A DNA stretch of 64,000 nt from Anaerolineae bacterium (GCA_022824465.1 JAJDZV010000007.1:1-64000); one strand, 5' to 3'. Positions 38,693 to 49,110 are shown, counted from the stretch's first letter. Notes: generated from the letters alone by a model not told the origin. Numbers and translations are program-made.

Positions 38693-39432
38693 CCGCCTAG
38701 ATCGCCGATGACGCGCGCGGGATTGCCCGCCACGATCAAGCTCGGCGGCACATCGCGCGTGACCACGCTGCCCGCGCCGACCACCGCCCCCGCTCCAATC
38801 GTCACGCCCTTGAGCACCAGCGCGTTCATGCCGATGAAGACATCATCCCCGATGCTGACTGGCGCGGTATCCGCGGCGAGCGGGCTCTCATGGCGGCGCT
38901 GCGGCTTCAAGGGATGGAAGTCTGTATCGGTGATGACGCTGTTGGCGCCGACCCAGACGCGATCGCCAATCGCGATGCGCGCATCACAGACCAGCGAGCC
39001 GCCGGTCATGCCGAAGTCAGCGCCGATGGTGAGCGCGGCGCCGGGCCGGCGCGTGCTGATGATGACCGGATGGTTGGGTCCCAGCGGGTTGCTGCGCGCG
39101 GTCGAGCGCAGGCTCATGCGCGCGCCAATGCGGATGCGGCTGTCGCGGTGACGCTGGATAATTGGGACGCCATAGCAACGCCAGCCGGCGCCCACCTCAA
39201 GACCGCGCAGCGTCCAGGCGGCCAGCGGCAGAATCAGCAGACGGCGCAACTCGTTGCCCGCCTTCCAAGGCATCGCCCGCGCCTGCCGCAGCGACGCCTG
39301 CGAGAGCAGCGCGTCCGGGATATCAACCGCTTGCGAACTAGTCTTTGTCATTCGAGCGTCGTCCTCGTTCATCATTGCATTGTACACACGGAGCGCGCCG
39401 GGCGACACACGGGCGGCGGAAAGCGACGGCAA
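38689..39432 (-). CDS. Left-handed beta-helix acyltransferase (hexapeptide repeats)
   Basis: 247 aa; IGDRVWVGANSVITDTDFHPL...VSIGDDVFIGMNALVLKGVTIGAGAVVGAGSVVTRDVPPSLIVAGNPARVIG. True start may be at an internal Met. Confidence 0.9.
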   Translation of the reverse strand: MPSLSAARVSPGALRVYNAMMNEDDARMTKTSSQAVDIPDALLSQASLRQARAMPWKAGNELRRLLILPLAAWTLRGLEVGAGWRCYGVPIIQRHRDSRIRIGARMSLRSTARSNPLGPNHPVIISTRRPGAALTIGADFGMTGGSLVCDARIAIGDRVWVGANSVITDTDFHPLKPQRRHESPLAADTAPVSIGDDVFIGMNALVLKGVTIGAGAVVGAGSVVTRDVPPSLIVAGNPARVIGDLGG

Positions 39433-39563
39433 GCGACGGGAGGCCGGCGGAAATCATTAAAGTAAAGGACGGACGGAGTAGGGAGAATGGACAAAAAAGT
39501 ATGGAGCGAGTACGGAGAAAGACCATAACTAGACGGGCGCAGGGCAGTGTTGTCAGGCGACTC

Positions 39564-39582
39564 TATCGATACCGTATCGATA
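39564..39582. repeat. Perfect 9-bp-arm inverted repeat TATCGATAC-C-GTATCGATA
   Basis: Direct reading of the sequence. Confidence 0.9.
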
Positions 39583-39847
39583 CAGCCGTCGATTTTGGGC
39601 GGAAAGTCGCATTTCGCGCGCTGAAAGTTTGAGTCTGGATTGTGGAACGGTTGCTTTAGGTACATGGCTGTATATGGTGATAGTCCGCGCATAGAGTAAA
39701 GTCTAGCAGGAAACCGGCGGGCAAAGGCGACTATATGGTCGCGTATGAGACTTTTCGTTCGGCGAGGCGCCGGCGACTTGATACGTCGCCATACAAGGTT
39801 TGATCGTTGTTGCAGTTATCATATCGAGATCTTACCCCACCCCCCGG

Positions 39848-39875
39848 CCCCCTCCCCGACGAGTCAGGGAGGGGG
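39848..39875. repeat. C/G-rich hairpin element CCCCCTCCC-N10-GGGAGGGGG
   Basis: Perfect 9-bp arms (39848-39856 / 39867-39875); related GAGTCAGGGA-GGG sequence at about 59528-59555. Confidence 0.7.
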
Positions 39876-40129
39876 AGCTGCTCGACGCACTGGTTTTGGC
39901 GGATTATCGCCTACGCTGAATATGACAGACAGCAACAATCGAGCTCGCAGTACTCGCTTAACTGCCAACGCCAATCAAGCCTTACCAAGCGTGTGGGTCA
40001 GAAAAGAACCTGCGGTTGATTCTGGACCATTTTCCAGCGGGCGACTTAAGAGGTCGCGCAGGTCGCTTAGAAACTGACCGCCGGCACTGATCTTACTCGC
40101 GCCTCGACGCGACCTTAGGAGCGCAAGCG

Positions 40130-43100
40130 TCATGACGGCACGTTGAAGACGACATCGTCGGCTTGCACGATATTGCCGCTGTGGATGAGCGCAAGGCGCA
40201 GCACATAATTGCCCGGGCGAAGCGCGTTGGCGTGCAAGATCTCAAGCTGGCTGTTGATGACCGGGCTGTGATGCGGATTGCCCAGCGGCGTCCAATCGGC
40301 GAATTGTCCGCCGCGAATGTAGAAGTGATAGTTCTGGCCTTGGCTGCCGTTGAAGTGGGCGGTGCCCATGATGGGTATCGGACCGCGGATGGACTGGCCT
40401 GTGACCGGCTGCTGAATTTGCAGCACGGCGCCGACATTGCCGATGGTCGCCTGGCTGTAGACGCCGTGCCAACAATCCACCGTCGGCAGGAATGCCAGGG
40501 CGTTTTCGCGGGCGTAGCGCTCGGCTTCGATAGCGTCGCTTTGCGAGGTGGCGGGACCGGCGATGAAGACGAGATTTTGCGCGCCGGCGGCGAGCGCTTC
40601 CTGGGCGTGTTCGACGGGCACGCGGCAATAATTCGGCGGGATAGGTTGCTGCGCGCCCGGCGCGACGCGAAACTGAACCGCAGCCGCCACCTCGGGCGCC
40701 AGCGGATACGCCAGGGTTTGGAAGACGCCCGGCGATACTTCCTGCGAGACCGACCCTTGGACCGGCACCGGCGTCGGATAGCGCTGCGCCGGCTGCGGAT
40801 AAATCAAGACGCCATTTTCGTCGGGAACGCCGGCTGGTCTGTCCAGCGTCCACTCGCTGATGGTCGCCGGGCAGCGCGCGGAAAGCTCTGTCAGGCGGCG
40901 CACATCGCAGACCTGGCGCCGGGTCAAGCCCGACGGCGGGATCGGCTTGTCGTTCAGCAATTGCCCATTGCTGGCGAAAGCGCCCAGGAGGTCCAGGTTG
41001 CCGTAGATGGCGGTCAACACGGTATTCCAGATGGGCGCGGCGCCGGTCAAGCCAGAAGAGTCAATCATGGGATCGCCATTGTTGTTGCCCACCCAGACGC
41101 CGACAGCGACATTGCGCGTATAGCCGATGGTCCAATTGTCCTTGACATCGTCGGTGGTGCCGGTCTTGACCGCGGCGTAGATATTCTCAGTTCGCAGCGG
41201 ACTGTAGGCGCCCATCGCCTCCGAGCGAGCGCTGTTGTCAGCCAGCATATCGGTGATGATGAAGGACAGGCGCGGATCGAGAACGCGCTGCTGACGCGGC
41301 AAGTTAAGGGCTGTCCTAGCGGTTCTATTGCCGTAGGGGCAGCCATCGGCGTATTGATAGATGATTTCGTCGTCGCTGTTGATGACGCAACGAATCGAGG
41401 TGACTGGCACATAAGTCCCATGATTGGCGAAGACGGCATAGGCATTGGTCAACTCGATAAGGGAAACTTCGCCGCCGCCGAGCGTCAGGGACAAGCCATA
41501 GTTCGAGGCGTCTTCTTTCAGCGTGGTGATGCCGAAGCGCCGCAGCAGGCTCAGCAGGTAATCGACGCCGACCACCCGCAGGGTCTGCACTGCCGGGACG
41601 TTGTAGCTATTGGCCAATGCCGCGCGCATGGTCATGGGACCGTGGAACTGACTGTCAAAGTTTCGCGGGGCGTATAGGGGCAAGCCCGGCAGGTCGATCT
41701 GCGCGCGTGTGTCCCAAAGCACATCCAGGGTCGACATGCCGCGCTCCATAGCGGCTGAATAGGTGAATGGCTTCATCGTGCTGCCGGGTTGGCGGAAGGC
41801 GGTAGTGACATTGACGCTGCCGTCGATCGCCTCGTTCTCGTAGTCGATGCTGCCGACCATGGCGATGATTTCTCCGCTGGCCGGCTTGGTGACCACGACG
41901 GCCGCATTGCTGACATTCTTGGCATGCAGCTGCGCCACCTGGTTGGCGGCCGCTCGCTGCGCCAGGCGATTGACATTTTGGTCGAGCGTGGTGTAGACGC
42001 GCAGTCCGCCGCCGCTGATCGCTTCCGGACCGTAACCGAGACCGCGCAGCAGGCGCTCGAGTTCGCCTTGCGCGTAGACGGTGAAATGGGGCGCGGTCAA
42101 CGAGACCTTGGGCGGCACAAAAGTCAAACCCTCCTGCAAAGCAGCGCGCGCCTGATCCTGAGAGATGAACCCCTCTTCCACCATCTCGCCCAGGACTTGA
42201 CGCCAGCGTCCATCAACAGCGGCTTGCACGGCCGGGTCGGGATTCAGCGGGTCGAGGCTGGCCGGCGCTTGGGGCAAGCCAGCCAGCATCGCCGCCTCGC
42301 CCAGGCTGAGTTGATCGACGTCTTTGCCGAAGAAGGTCTGCGAGGCGGTCTGCACGCCATAAGCCAGGTTGCCGTAGTAGATCTCGTTGAAATACATCTC
42401 GAGAATTTCTTCCTTGCTCTTCGATTGCGTGAGCACAATCGCCAGCAAGATTTCCTCAGCTTTGCGGGCGATGCTCCGTTGAGCGCGCTTCTCGAAATCG
42501 AAGAAGACGTTGCGAACCAGTTGCTGTGTGATGGTGCTGCCGCCGGGAGTGTTTTCACCGGCGGAGGCGCCCAGATAATTCAGCGCGGCGACAGCGGTGG
42601 CGGCGACATCAATGCCGATATTCTGCATGAAGGTGTCGTCTTCAATCGCGATCGTCGCCAGGATCAAGGACTGCGGAATGCGATCGAAGCTGACGCGCAC
42701 ACGGCGCCCCTCGCCGAAAGCTTCGTAGAGTTCGTTTCCGTAGCGGTCGTAGATGAAGGTGCTTTCAAAGCCGCGATAATTATCGACTTCAGCCACGCGC
42801 GCCGTCCATTCGGCTTCGACTTGTGGCAGGAAGATCATGGCGGCGCCGATAGACAGGAAGGTCAAGCCGCCGCAGAATGTCAGGCAGAGACCGGCGAAGA
42901 CCCATAAGCAGCCCAGAGGCAAGCCAAATGCGCGCCGCTTGCGTCGCCGGCCAGGCGTCCGCTTGAACCGCTCGGTCAGCATCCGCGGCTGTTGGGCGCC
43001 GGGCGGGGGCGGGACCGGTTCCAGCGAGTCCGGCAGCGGCGGCAGCGTCCCGTCCCCGGGCGAGCGCGCGGCTGGGATCGTCGACCGGAGATCGGTCCGC

Positions 43101-43357
43101 GATCTTTCCGGCGGCGACTCGATTTGGCTGTAAGCTGGCAGGGTGACCAGTTTGCCGGGCTGGCGGCGGGCGTCTCGAGGCGTGACTTCGTCCAATTCCG
43201 AAACATGCGGCAGCGAGAAAGGCACATTGCTCCCGGGACCGACCTGGACCATTTCGGTCGTCATGGTGTCGTCGTCAAGCGAGGGCGGTGGCTCGATCCG
43301 GTCCGTGGTCTCGAAATCATCGTTATCACGCTGGGGTGATCGCGCTTCGGGCGTCAT
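40130..43357 (-). CDS. Class A penicillin-binding protein (PBP1A-like)
   Basis: Start MTPEARSPQRDNDDF preceded by AGGAG; GT51 EDDTFMQNIGID, GSTITQQLVRNVFFD; transpeptidase QPGSTMKPF (SxxK), VKTGTTDD (KTG). Track ORF extends to 43654. Confidence 0.95.
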   Translation of the reverse strand: MTPEARSPQRDNDDFETTDRIEPPPSLDDDTMTTEMVQVGPGSNVPFSLPHVSELDEVTPRDARRQPGKLVTLPAYSQIESPPERSRTDLRSTIPAARSPGDGTLPPLPDSLEPVPPPPGAQQPRMLTERFKRTPGRRRKRRAFGLPLGCLWVFAGLCLTFCGGLTFLSIGAAMIFLPQVEAEWTARVAEVDNYRGFESTFIYDRYGNELYEAFGEGRRVRVSFDRIPQSLILATIAIEDDTFMQNIGIDVAATAVAALNYLGASAGENTPGGSTITQQLVRNVFFDFEKRAQRSIARKAEEILLAIVLTQSKSKEEILEMYFNEIYYGNLAYGVQTASQTFFGKDVDQLSLGEAAMLAGLPQAPASLDPLNPDPAVQAAVDGRWRQVLGEMVEEGFISQDQARAALQEGLTFVPPKVSLTAPHFTVYAQGELERLLRGLGYGPEAISGGGLRVYTTLDQNVNRLAQRAAANQVAQLHAKNVSNAAVVVTKPASGEIIAMVGSIDYENEAIDGSVNVTTAFRQPGSTMKPFTYSAAMERGMSTLDVLWDTRAQIDLPGLPLYAPRNFDSQFHGPMTMRAALANSYNVPAVQTLRVVGVDYLLSLLRRFGITTLKEDASNYGLSLTLGGGEVSLIELTNAYAVFANHGTYVPVTSIRCVINSDDEIIYQYADGCPYGNRTARTALNLPRQQRVLDPRLSFIITDMLADNSARSEAMGAYSPLRTENIYAAVKTGTTDDVKDNWTIGYTRNVAVGVWVGNNNGDPMIDSSGLTGAAPIWNTVLTAIYGNLDLLGAFASNGQLLNDKPIPPSGLTRRQVCDVRRLTELSARCPATISEWTLDRPAGVPDENGVLIYPQPAQRYPTPVPVQGSVSQEVSPGVFQTLAYPLAPEVAAAVQFRVAPGAQQPIPPNYCRVPVEHAQEALAAGAQNLVFIAGPATSQSDAIEAERYARENALAFLPTVDCWHGVYSQATIGNVGAVLQIQQPVTGQSIRGPIPIMGTAHFNGSQGQNYHFYIRGGQFADWTPLGNPHHSPVINSQLEILHANALRPGNYVLRLALIHSGNIVQADDVVFNVPS

Positions 43358-43598
43358 CACCGCTCCTACTCTGCCCTGCCCTGGAGTCAATTCTATCAGC
43401 CGCCAGGCGCCAGCGACATTATTCGCTTGCGCGCTTGACGGCATCGCATTGGCGGAATTGCCGCCACTATTCCAGCATAAACGATGGGCGTCATACGCGC
43501 AGGACGGCACGCCAACGGCTGACCTACGCTGTTGCGGCAACTGGATAAGCCCGCGTTTGACTGTTAGAATTGGCGCGCGGAATCCGCCGAGAGGGTCT

Positions 43599-44612
43599 AT
43601 GAACCAGGGACCAACAGCGATAGACGCCCCGGAGCTTGAGCTTTCGATCGTCATCCCGGTCTACAACGAGGAAGGCAATATCGAGACGCTCCATCGCGAG
43701 TTGACCGAGGCGCTCGAAGCGATCGGGCGGGAGTACGAAGTCATCGCCATCAACGACGGCAGCCAAGACCGCAGCTACGAGCGCCTCAACGCGGTGCAGG
43801 CGGGAGATAGGCGCTGGCATATCATCCACTTCCGCCGCAACTTTGGGCAGACGGCGGCGATGGCGGCCGGCTTTGACGCGGCGCGCGGCGAAATCGTGGT
43901 CACGATGGATGCCGACTTGCAGAACGACCCGCGCGATATCCAAGGCTTGCTTGACAAGTTCGATGACGGTTACGACATCGTCAGCGGCTGGCGGCAAGAG
44001 CGCAAGGAGCCCTTTCTGCTGCGGCGCCTGCCCTCGGCGATCGCGAACAGTTTGATTTCGCGCAGCACGGGCATCAAACTGCATGATTACGGCTGCACGC
44101 TGAAGGCATATCATTTTGATGTGGCGAAGGGCGTCCAGCTTTATGGCGAGTTGCACCGCTTCATACCGGCGCTGGCGCGGCAAATGGGCGTTCGCGTGGC
44201 TGAAGCGCCGGTCAAGGATCGGGCGCGGCGCTGGGGCAGCAGCAAGTATGGCATCAGCCGCACCTTCAAGGTTGTGCTGGATTTAATCGTGGTGGTCTTC
44301 ATTCTGAGTTATTTCAATCGTCCGCTATACGTATTTGGCGCGGCGGGGTTCCTGGTTGGCGGCTTAGGCGCGCTGCTGGGCGCTTACCTGACCGTCTTCA
44401 AGCTGCTGACCGAGAACAAGATCGGCGATCGTCCGCTGCTGCAGCTGGCGGCGCTCTTGATGGTGCTTGGCGTGCAGTTTGTAAGCACCGGCATCGTCGC
44501 CGATATGATCATGCGCACCTATCATGAGTCGCAGCACAAGCCGATTTACTTCATTCGCGAGCGGCGGCGGGCGGAAAACGACAGTGAATCGGCCGAGTTG
44601 GAGGAGGCTTAA
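43599..44612 (+). CDS. Glycosyltransferase family 2 (polyprenyl-phosphate glycosyltransferase-like)
   Basis: From MNQGPTAIDAPELELSIVIPVYNEEGNIETL; MDADLQNDPRDI; two C-terminal TM segments. Confidence 0.94.
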   Translation: MNQGPTAIDAPELELSIVIPVYNEEGNIETLHRELTEALEAIGREYEVIAINDGSQDRSYERLNAVQAGDRRWHIIHFRRNFGQTAAMAAGFDAARGEIVVTMDADLQNDPRDIQGLLDKFDDGYDIVSGWRQERKEPFLLRRLPSAIANSLISRSTGIKLHDYGCTLKAYHFDVAKGVQLYGELHRFIPALARQMGVRVAEAPVKDRARRWGSSKYGISRTFKVVLDLIVVVFILSYFNRPLYVFGAAGFLVGGLGALLGAYLTVFKLLTENKIGDRPLLQLAALLMVLGVQFVSTGIVADMIMRTYHESQHKPIYFIRERRRAENDSESAELEEA

Positions 44613-45340
44613 AGCGAGGGGGGCTCGAAGTCGCGCGGTCCGTCATAGTCATGAAACTGTAAATGCCAGAGCGAGGGCTTTGAATCGGTGGCGTCGAGCG
44701 TTTCGAGCATGATGATGTCCAGCGAGGCGAAGCGACCGTCCTCCGCCGTGATCGTCGCCACCACTTCGACGTCAGCCTGCGGCTCGATGAAGCCGAATAG
44801 CAGAACCGATACGCCAGTGCCCGACGCCCGCGCGCGCAATTGCCATATTGCAGGTTCGCGATCCTGCGCCGCGACCGCTTCAATCGAAAGCTCAGACAGA
44901 TTCGCCATAGCGAATTCGATGCCGTCGCCGGGCGCCAAGAGGCGATTGACATCGAAGCCCTCGAATGCCGGCAGCGGATACCAGGGCGCGCCGCTCGGGA
45001 AGCTGAGCCATTGCTGGTCGCCATGCGAGTAGATTGATAGCGACAGGGGCAGGAACAATTGCAGCTCCGCGCTGATATGCAACTCGTCCGGACTGAGGTA
45101 CTGCGTCTCGGCGGTTTGCAGCGTGGCCGGCAGCATGTTGACGCCATCGAAGGACAAAGCCAGGGGATAGGGTTCGCCCGTCTGCGTAATCGTCAGTTTG
45201 AAGCTGTCAGCGGCTTGCAGTTGGTCGACGGCGGCGTCAATCAGCGCCTGTGGATCGGCGTCGCCGACTTCTTGCGCCCGTAAGACAGCAAGGGTGGCGA
45301 GCAGACTTAAAGACACAATCAATATGCGCCAAATTCGCAT
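44609..45340 (-). CDS. Secreted LppX/LprG-like or hypothetical protein
   Basis: Signal peptide MRIWRILIVSLSLLATLAVLRAQ; DADPQALIDAAVDQLQAADSFKLTITQTG. Track start at 45748 considered too early. Confidence 0.7.
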   Translation of the reverse strand: MRIWRILIVSLSLLATLAVLRAQEVGDADPQALIDAAVDQLQAADSFKLTITQTGEPYPLALSFDGVNMLPATLQTAETQYLSPDELHISAELQLFLPLSLSIYSHGDQQWLSFPSGAPWYPLPAFEGFDVNRLLAPGDGIEFAMANLSELSIEAVAAQDREPAIWQLRARASGTGVSVLLFGFIEPQADVEVVATITAEDGRFASLDIIMLETLDATDSKPSLWHLQFHDYDGPRDFEPPSL

Positions 45341-45425
45341 GCGGTCTTCCCAAAGCCCTCCGTCGGACATCGCCAATACTAAACCATACGCAAAGGCAAG
45401 CCAATCGTCATAGCCGCTGATTGCC

Positions 45426-47933
45426 CTACCGTTGCCGCTCATAACTGACGCGGGCGCTCGCTTCGACGACCGTGAAATGCAGCGGCTCGCTTGTCGTTCG
45501 CGCGCCGTCCGCCAGCGTTGCGCTTGCGCGCAGGCGGTAATCGCCGGGCTGCAGGGTCCACCAGAGCGTCCAAGGCGGTTCGTGAACTGCGCCGATCGCA
45601 TCGCCGTTGAGCCGGAATTCGATGATTCGAGTTTGCGCCGGCGCGTCCAGCTCAAAGCGCAATTGCTGTGTCGCAGGCGGAATCCGCTGGCTGAACTGAT
45701 AGACCGTGTAGGGATCGGGCGAAAGCCAGCGCAGCGTCCCCGCGCCAACTAGCTTCAAGGATGCGGCGGACGGCGGCGCCGGGATGCCTTGCGAAGCCGC
45801 CCAGTTGCGCGCTTCCGGCGGCAGCATGAGGAAGACGCGCTCCAGCCGGTCAGCGGGCGCGGTCAGTTCATCGGCGATCAATCCAGTCCGGCGGTCGATG
45901 ATGAATGGCTGATGAAAGCGGTCAAAATCGCGCGGCTCTGTGCCGGCTATGAATAGTTCGCTGACACGCGCCTGGCAGTGCTTGGTGGGCAGGAGGCCGC
46001 TCAAGCGACAGACGTCTTCGCGGCGCAAGCCAGGCGGCTGGTGAAATTCGCGCTGGGGCTGGCCGCGTGTCGCCGCGCGCAAGAAGAGATTGAAGATCGG
46101 TCCGGCGCCGCTGATGCCGCTGACATCGATCATCGGGGCGTTATCGGCATTGCCGACCCAAACGCCAAGGACCAGGTCGGGCGTATAGCCCATCAGCCAA
46201 TTGTCGCGGAAGTCGGTGGTGGTGCCGGTTTTGGCCGCGGCTGGGAAGCCGACATTGAGCGGGCTATTTTCGCCAAATGCGGGAATGCGCGCGCGGTTAT
46301 CCGACAGAATGTCGCTGATGATATGGGCGACCCGTTCATCCATCACTTTTCGCTGCACTGCCGGCGGCTCATAGCGATAGAGCTGCTGGCCGTCCATGTC
46401 CGTGATGCGCAAGACAAGCTGCGGCTGGATAGCGTATCCGCCATTGGCGAAGGCGGCGTATGCCTGCGCCAGGTCAAGCAGCCGTACCTCGCCCCCGCCC
46501 AAAGCCAGGGACAAATCGGCGCGGGGGTTTTCGCGCAGATTCTCCAAGCCGAGATCGCTGACGAAGGCCACGAAGCGTTCGATGCCGACATGCTCGAGCG
46601 CGAGCACTGCCGGAATGTTGTAGGAGGATGCCAGCGCCTCGCGCAGCAGCACCGGACCGTGCTCAGCCTGTCCATAATTCGCCGGCGCGTAACTCTCGAG
46701 CTTGCTGGTGATGAAAGGCGTATGGACATCGAGGAACATGGTGGCGGCGGTAAACGGGTTTGGAAAGGCCGGGTCCAGCGCCGCGGCATAGACGAAGGGC
46801 TTCAGCGCGCTGCCAGGCTGGCGGTAGGCGAGGGCCGCGTTTACCGCGCCATCAATGCGCTCTTCAAAGTAATCCGGGCTGCCGAGCAGGGTCAAGACTT
46901 CGCCGGTTCGCGGATCCAGCGCGACCACGGCGGCATTATTGGCTTCGGCGGGTCGCGCGCCGGCGGGGGGATGATTCAGCGCCTGCAACTGCCGGCGGAC
47001 GATACGCTGCGCTTGCCTGGTCCAGTCGAGGTCGACCGTCGTCACGATTTCCAATCCGCCAGCGCGCATCGCGGTCGCGTAGTCCCGCTCCAGCAGGCGC
47101 CAAACTTCCATGACGAAATGCGGCGCTCCAATGGGAAAGACGCTGGGCGCAAATTGCAGTTCGTCCCGCTGCGCCACGCTTGCCTGCTGCTCGCTGATGA
47201 AGCCGTGGCGCGCCATTAGCCCGAGGGCGACCGCCTGACGAGATTTCGCCCGCTCAAAGTGTGTGAGCGGATCATGGCTGATGGCGTTCTGCACGATACC
47301 GGCCAGCAGCCCGCATTCCGCCAGCGAGAGATCGGCGGCGCCCTTGGCGAAGTAGGCGCGGGCGGCCGCTTCCAGACCGTATGCCAGGTTTCCGAAGTAG
47401 ACCTGATTGAGATACAGGGCGAGGACTTCGTCTTTGCTGAAACGCGAATGCAATTGCAGCGCCAAGGCCATTTCGCGCAGTTTCCGGCGCAGGCTTCGCT
47501 CGGCTTGATCGGCCGGGTCGAGCAAGACCAGGCGCGCGGTCTGCTGCGTGATAGTGCTGCCGCCGGCGACGATCGCGCCTTGGCGCAGGTTGAGCCAGAG
47601 CGCGCGCATGATGCCGAGGGGGTCGATGCCGGGATGCGAAAAGTAGTTGGCGTCTTCGGTGGCGATGACGGCATTGACGCAGTGCTGCGGCATCTCGGAC
47701 AAGCTGAGTTGGCGATTGCGTCCTTGCTCTGCGGGTAGAATCTCGTAGAGCAGACGCCCATGCCGGTCGAGGATGCGCGTTGACGGCAAGGCCAAGCCCG
47801 CTTCCAGATCGTCGAGCGACGGCAGATCTGCCAGCGCCCAGGCCATAACAGCGGCGATCAATCCGCCAAGCAGCAGGGTCGCAAGCAGGCATGCCCTGCT
47901 CGCGCGAGACAGTCGCTGAAACGAGACCCTCAT
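45426..47933 (-). CDS. Class A penicillin-binding protein (PBP1C-like)
   Basis: From MRVSFQRLSRASRACLLATLLLGG; EDANYFSHPGIDPLGIMRAL, GSTITQQTARLVL, QPGSALKPFVYAAAL, AKTGTTTDFRDNW. Confidence 0.94.
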   Translation of the reverse strand: MRVSFQRLSRASRACLLATLLLGGLIAAVMAWALADLPSLDDLEAGLALPSTRILDRHGRLLYEILPAEQGRNRQLSLSEMPQHCVNAVIATEDANYFSHPGIDPLGIMRALWLNLRQGAIVAGGSTITQQTARLVLLDPADQAERSLRRKLREMALALQLHSRFSKDEVLALYLNQVYFGNLAYGLEAAARAYFAKGAADLSLAECGLLAGIVQNAISHDPLTHFERAKSRQAVALGLMARHGFISEQQASVAQRDELQFAPSVFPIGAPHFVMEVWRLLERDYATAMRAGGLEIVTTVDLDWTRQAQRIVRRQLQALNHPPAGARPAEANNAAVVALDPRTGEVLTLLGSPDYFEERIDGAVNAALAYRQPGSALKPFVYAAALDPAFPNPFTAATMFLDVHTPFITSKLESYAPANYGQAEHGPVLLREALASSYNIPAVLALEHVGIERFVAFVSDLGLENLRENPRADLSLALGGGEVRLLDLAQAYAAFANGGYAIQPQLVLRITDMDGQQLYRYEPPAVQRKVMDERVAHIISDILSDNRARIPAFGENSPLNVGFPAAAKTGTTTDFRDNWLMGYTPDLVLGVWVGNADNAPMIDVSGISGAGPIFNLFLRAATRGQPQREFHQPPGLRREDVCRLSGLLPTKHCQARVSELFIAGTEPRDFDRFHQPFIIDRRTGLIADELTAPADRLERVFLMLPPEARNWAASQGIPAPPSAASLKLVGAGTLRWLSPDPYTVYQFSQRIPPATQQLRFELDAPAQTRIIEFRLNGDAIGAVHEPPWTLWWTLQPGDYRLRASATLADGARTTSEPLHFTVVEASARVSYERQR

Positions 47934-47955
47934 CGGAGCGCGCTCATGATGGTCT

Positions 47956-49110
47956 TCAGAATTTACGCTGGATGATATACTGCGCCCATTGCGCCAGGAG
48001 GGAGCGGTAGCGATTGTCGGGCAGCGCCTCAAGCTTCTGCAGCGCTTCGTGGACGTAGCGGCGCGAGATGGCTTGCGCGTATTCGACCGCGCCCGTATCG
48101 CGGAGCAGCGCGATCGCCGCCCGCACTTCAGCAGCGCTCGCCTTCTCGGCGCCGAGCGTACGTGTCAGCCGCTCTTCTTGCTCGGGATCTGCTTGCGCCA
48201 GCGCCTTGAGCGTCAGCAGGGTCGTCTTGCCCTCGCGGATATCGGAGCCGACTGGCTTGCCAAGCTGCCGCGCATCGCCGACAACGCCGAGGATGTCGTC
48301 CTGAATTTGGAAGGCTGTGCCGCAGAGCCGGCAAAAGCTGGCGAGCGCCTTGACCGAGGGCAAGTCGGCCGAGGCGTCATCCAGCGCGATCGCCGCGCCA
48401 GCGCGCCCGGCAAACTCGTACAAGACGCCGGTCTTCTTCGCCAGCACATCAATGACGGCGGCCTCATCCAACTGAAGCGCCGCGCCAGCATACTGGACAT
48501 CGAGCGTTTCGCCCTCGACCAATTGCGGCGTCACCAGGCTCGCCAGCTCCTGCCCCAAGCGAACAACGAGTTCAGCGGAGACGCCGGCGTCGCAGGCTTC
48601 AAAGAGCAGCGACCAAGCCCAGGATTGTTGGACGTCGCCAGCCAGAATCGCGATTGTCGTGCCGTAATGCTCGGCTTCGGAAACCGCCCAGCCGAACTCC
48701 GCCGATGCGCGACGGGCGAAATCATGATGCACGGTCGGCAAGCTACGGCGGGTATCATCGCGATCAATGACATCGTCATGGACGAGTGTCCAGGTGTGGT
48801 AGATCTCTATCGCCGCCGCGACCGGCAGCGCCCGCGATTCATCGCCGCCAAGCGCGCCGCAAGACAGCAGCGTCACCGCAGGCCGCAGCGACTTGCCGCC
48901 GCCTTTGACGTAACTATACACGGCGTCGCGGATATGGTCCGGCTGGAAGCGCCGTACAAAGCGCTCCTGCATCAGGTAATCCAAAAGCCGCTGTTTGCGG
49001 CGCGCCACCGCATCCAGCAAGCTGCTGAAGTCTTCGCGAGCTTGCACAGGCAAGGCAATCCCAAGCGCTAGTCTCAGCTTAATTGTAGCACCAGGACAGC
49101 AAGCGCCCAA
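47956..49110 (-). CDS. Polyprenyl (isoprenyl diphosphate) synthase
   Basis: 384 aa; GGGKSLRPAVTLLSC, LVHDDVIDRDDTRRSLPTVH, FQIQDDILGVVGD. True start possibly downstream. Confidence 0.94.
   Translation of the reverse strand: MGACCPGATIKLRLALGIALPVQAREDFSSLLDAVARRKQRLLDYLMQERFVRRFQPDHIRDAVYSYVKGGGKSLRPAVTLLSCGALGGDESRALPVAAAIEIYHTWTLVHDDVIDRDDTRRSLPTVHHDFARRASAEFGWAVSEAEHYGTTIAILAGDVQQSWAWSLLFEACDAGVSAELVVRLGQELASLVTPQLVEGETLDVQYAGAALQLDEAAVIDVLAKKTGVLYEFAGRAGAAIALDDASADLPSVKALASFCRLCGTAFQIQDDILGVVGDARQLGKPVGSDIREGKTTLLTLKALAQADPEQEERLTRTLGAEKASAAEVRAAIALLRDTGAVEYAQAISRRYVHEALQKLEALPDNRYRSLLAQWAQYIIQRKF

Noticed and set aside
39345-40077. Several about 70-110 aa ORFs in the intergenic region
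   Set aside because: Cover repeats and hairpins, mutually overlapping on both strands, no coding signature.
40163-42907. Long plus-strand ORFs of 504 and 372 aa (40163..41677, 41789..42907)
   Set aside because: Fully antisense to the penicillin-binding protein gene with its conserved motifs; typical of shadow ORFs in high-GC DNA.
43143-43598. Upstream extension of the GT2 ORF and of the PBP1A ORF (to 43654)
   Set aside because: The two extensions overlap antisense; conserved domains start at 43599 and 43357 respectively, the latter with an AGGAG RBS.
45978-47219. 413 aa plus-strand ORF
   Set aside because: Antisense to the second penicillin-binding protein; no recognisable domain.
47989-49071. 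360 aa plus-strand ORF
   Set aside because: Antisense to the polyprenyl synthase gene; His/Arg/Gln-rich shadow composition.
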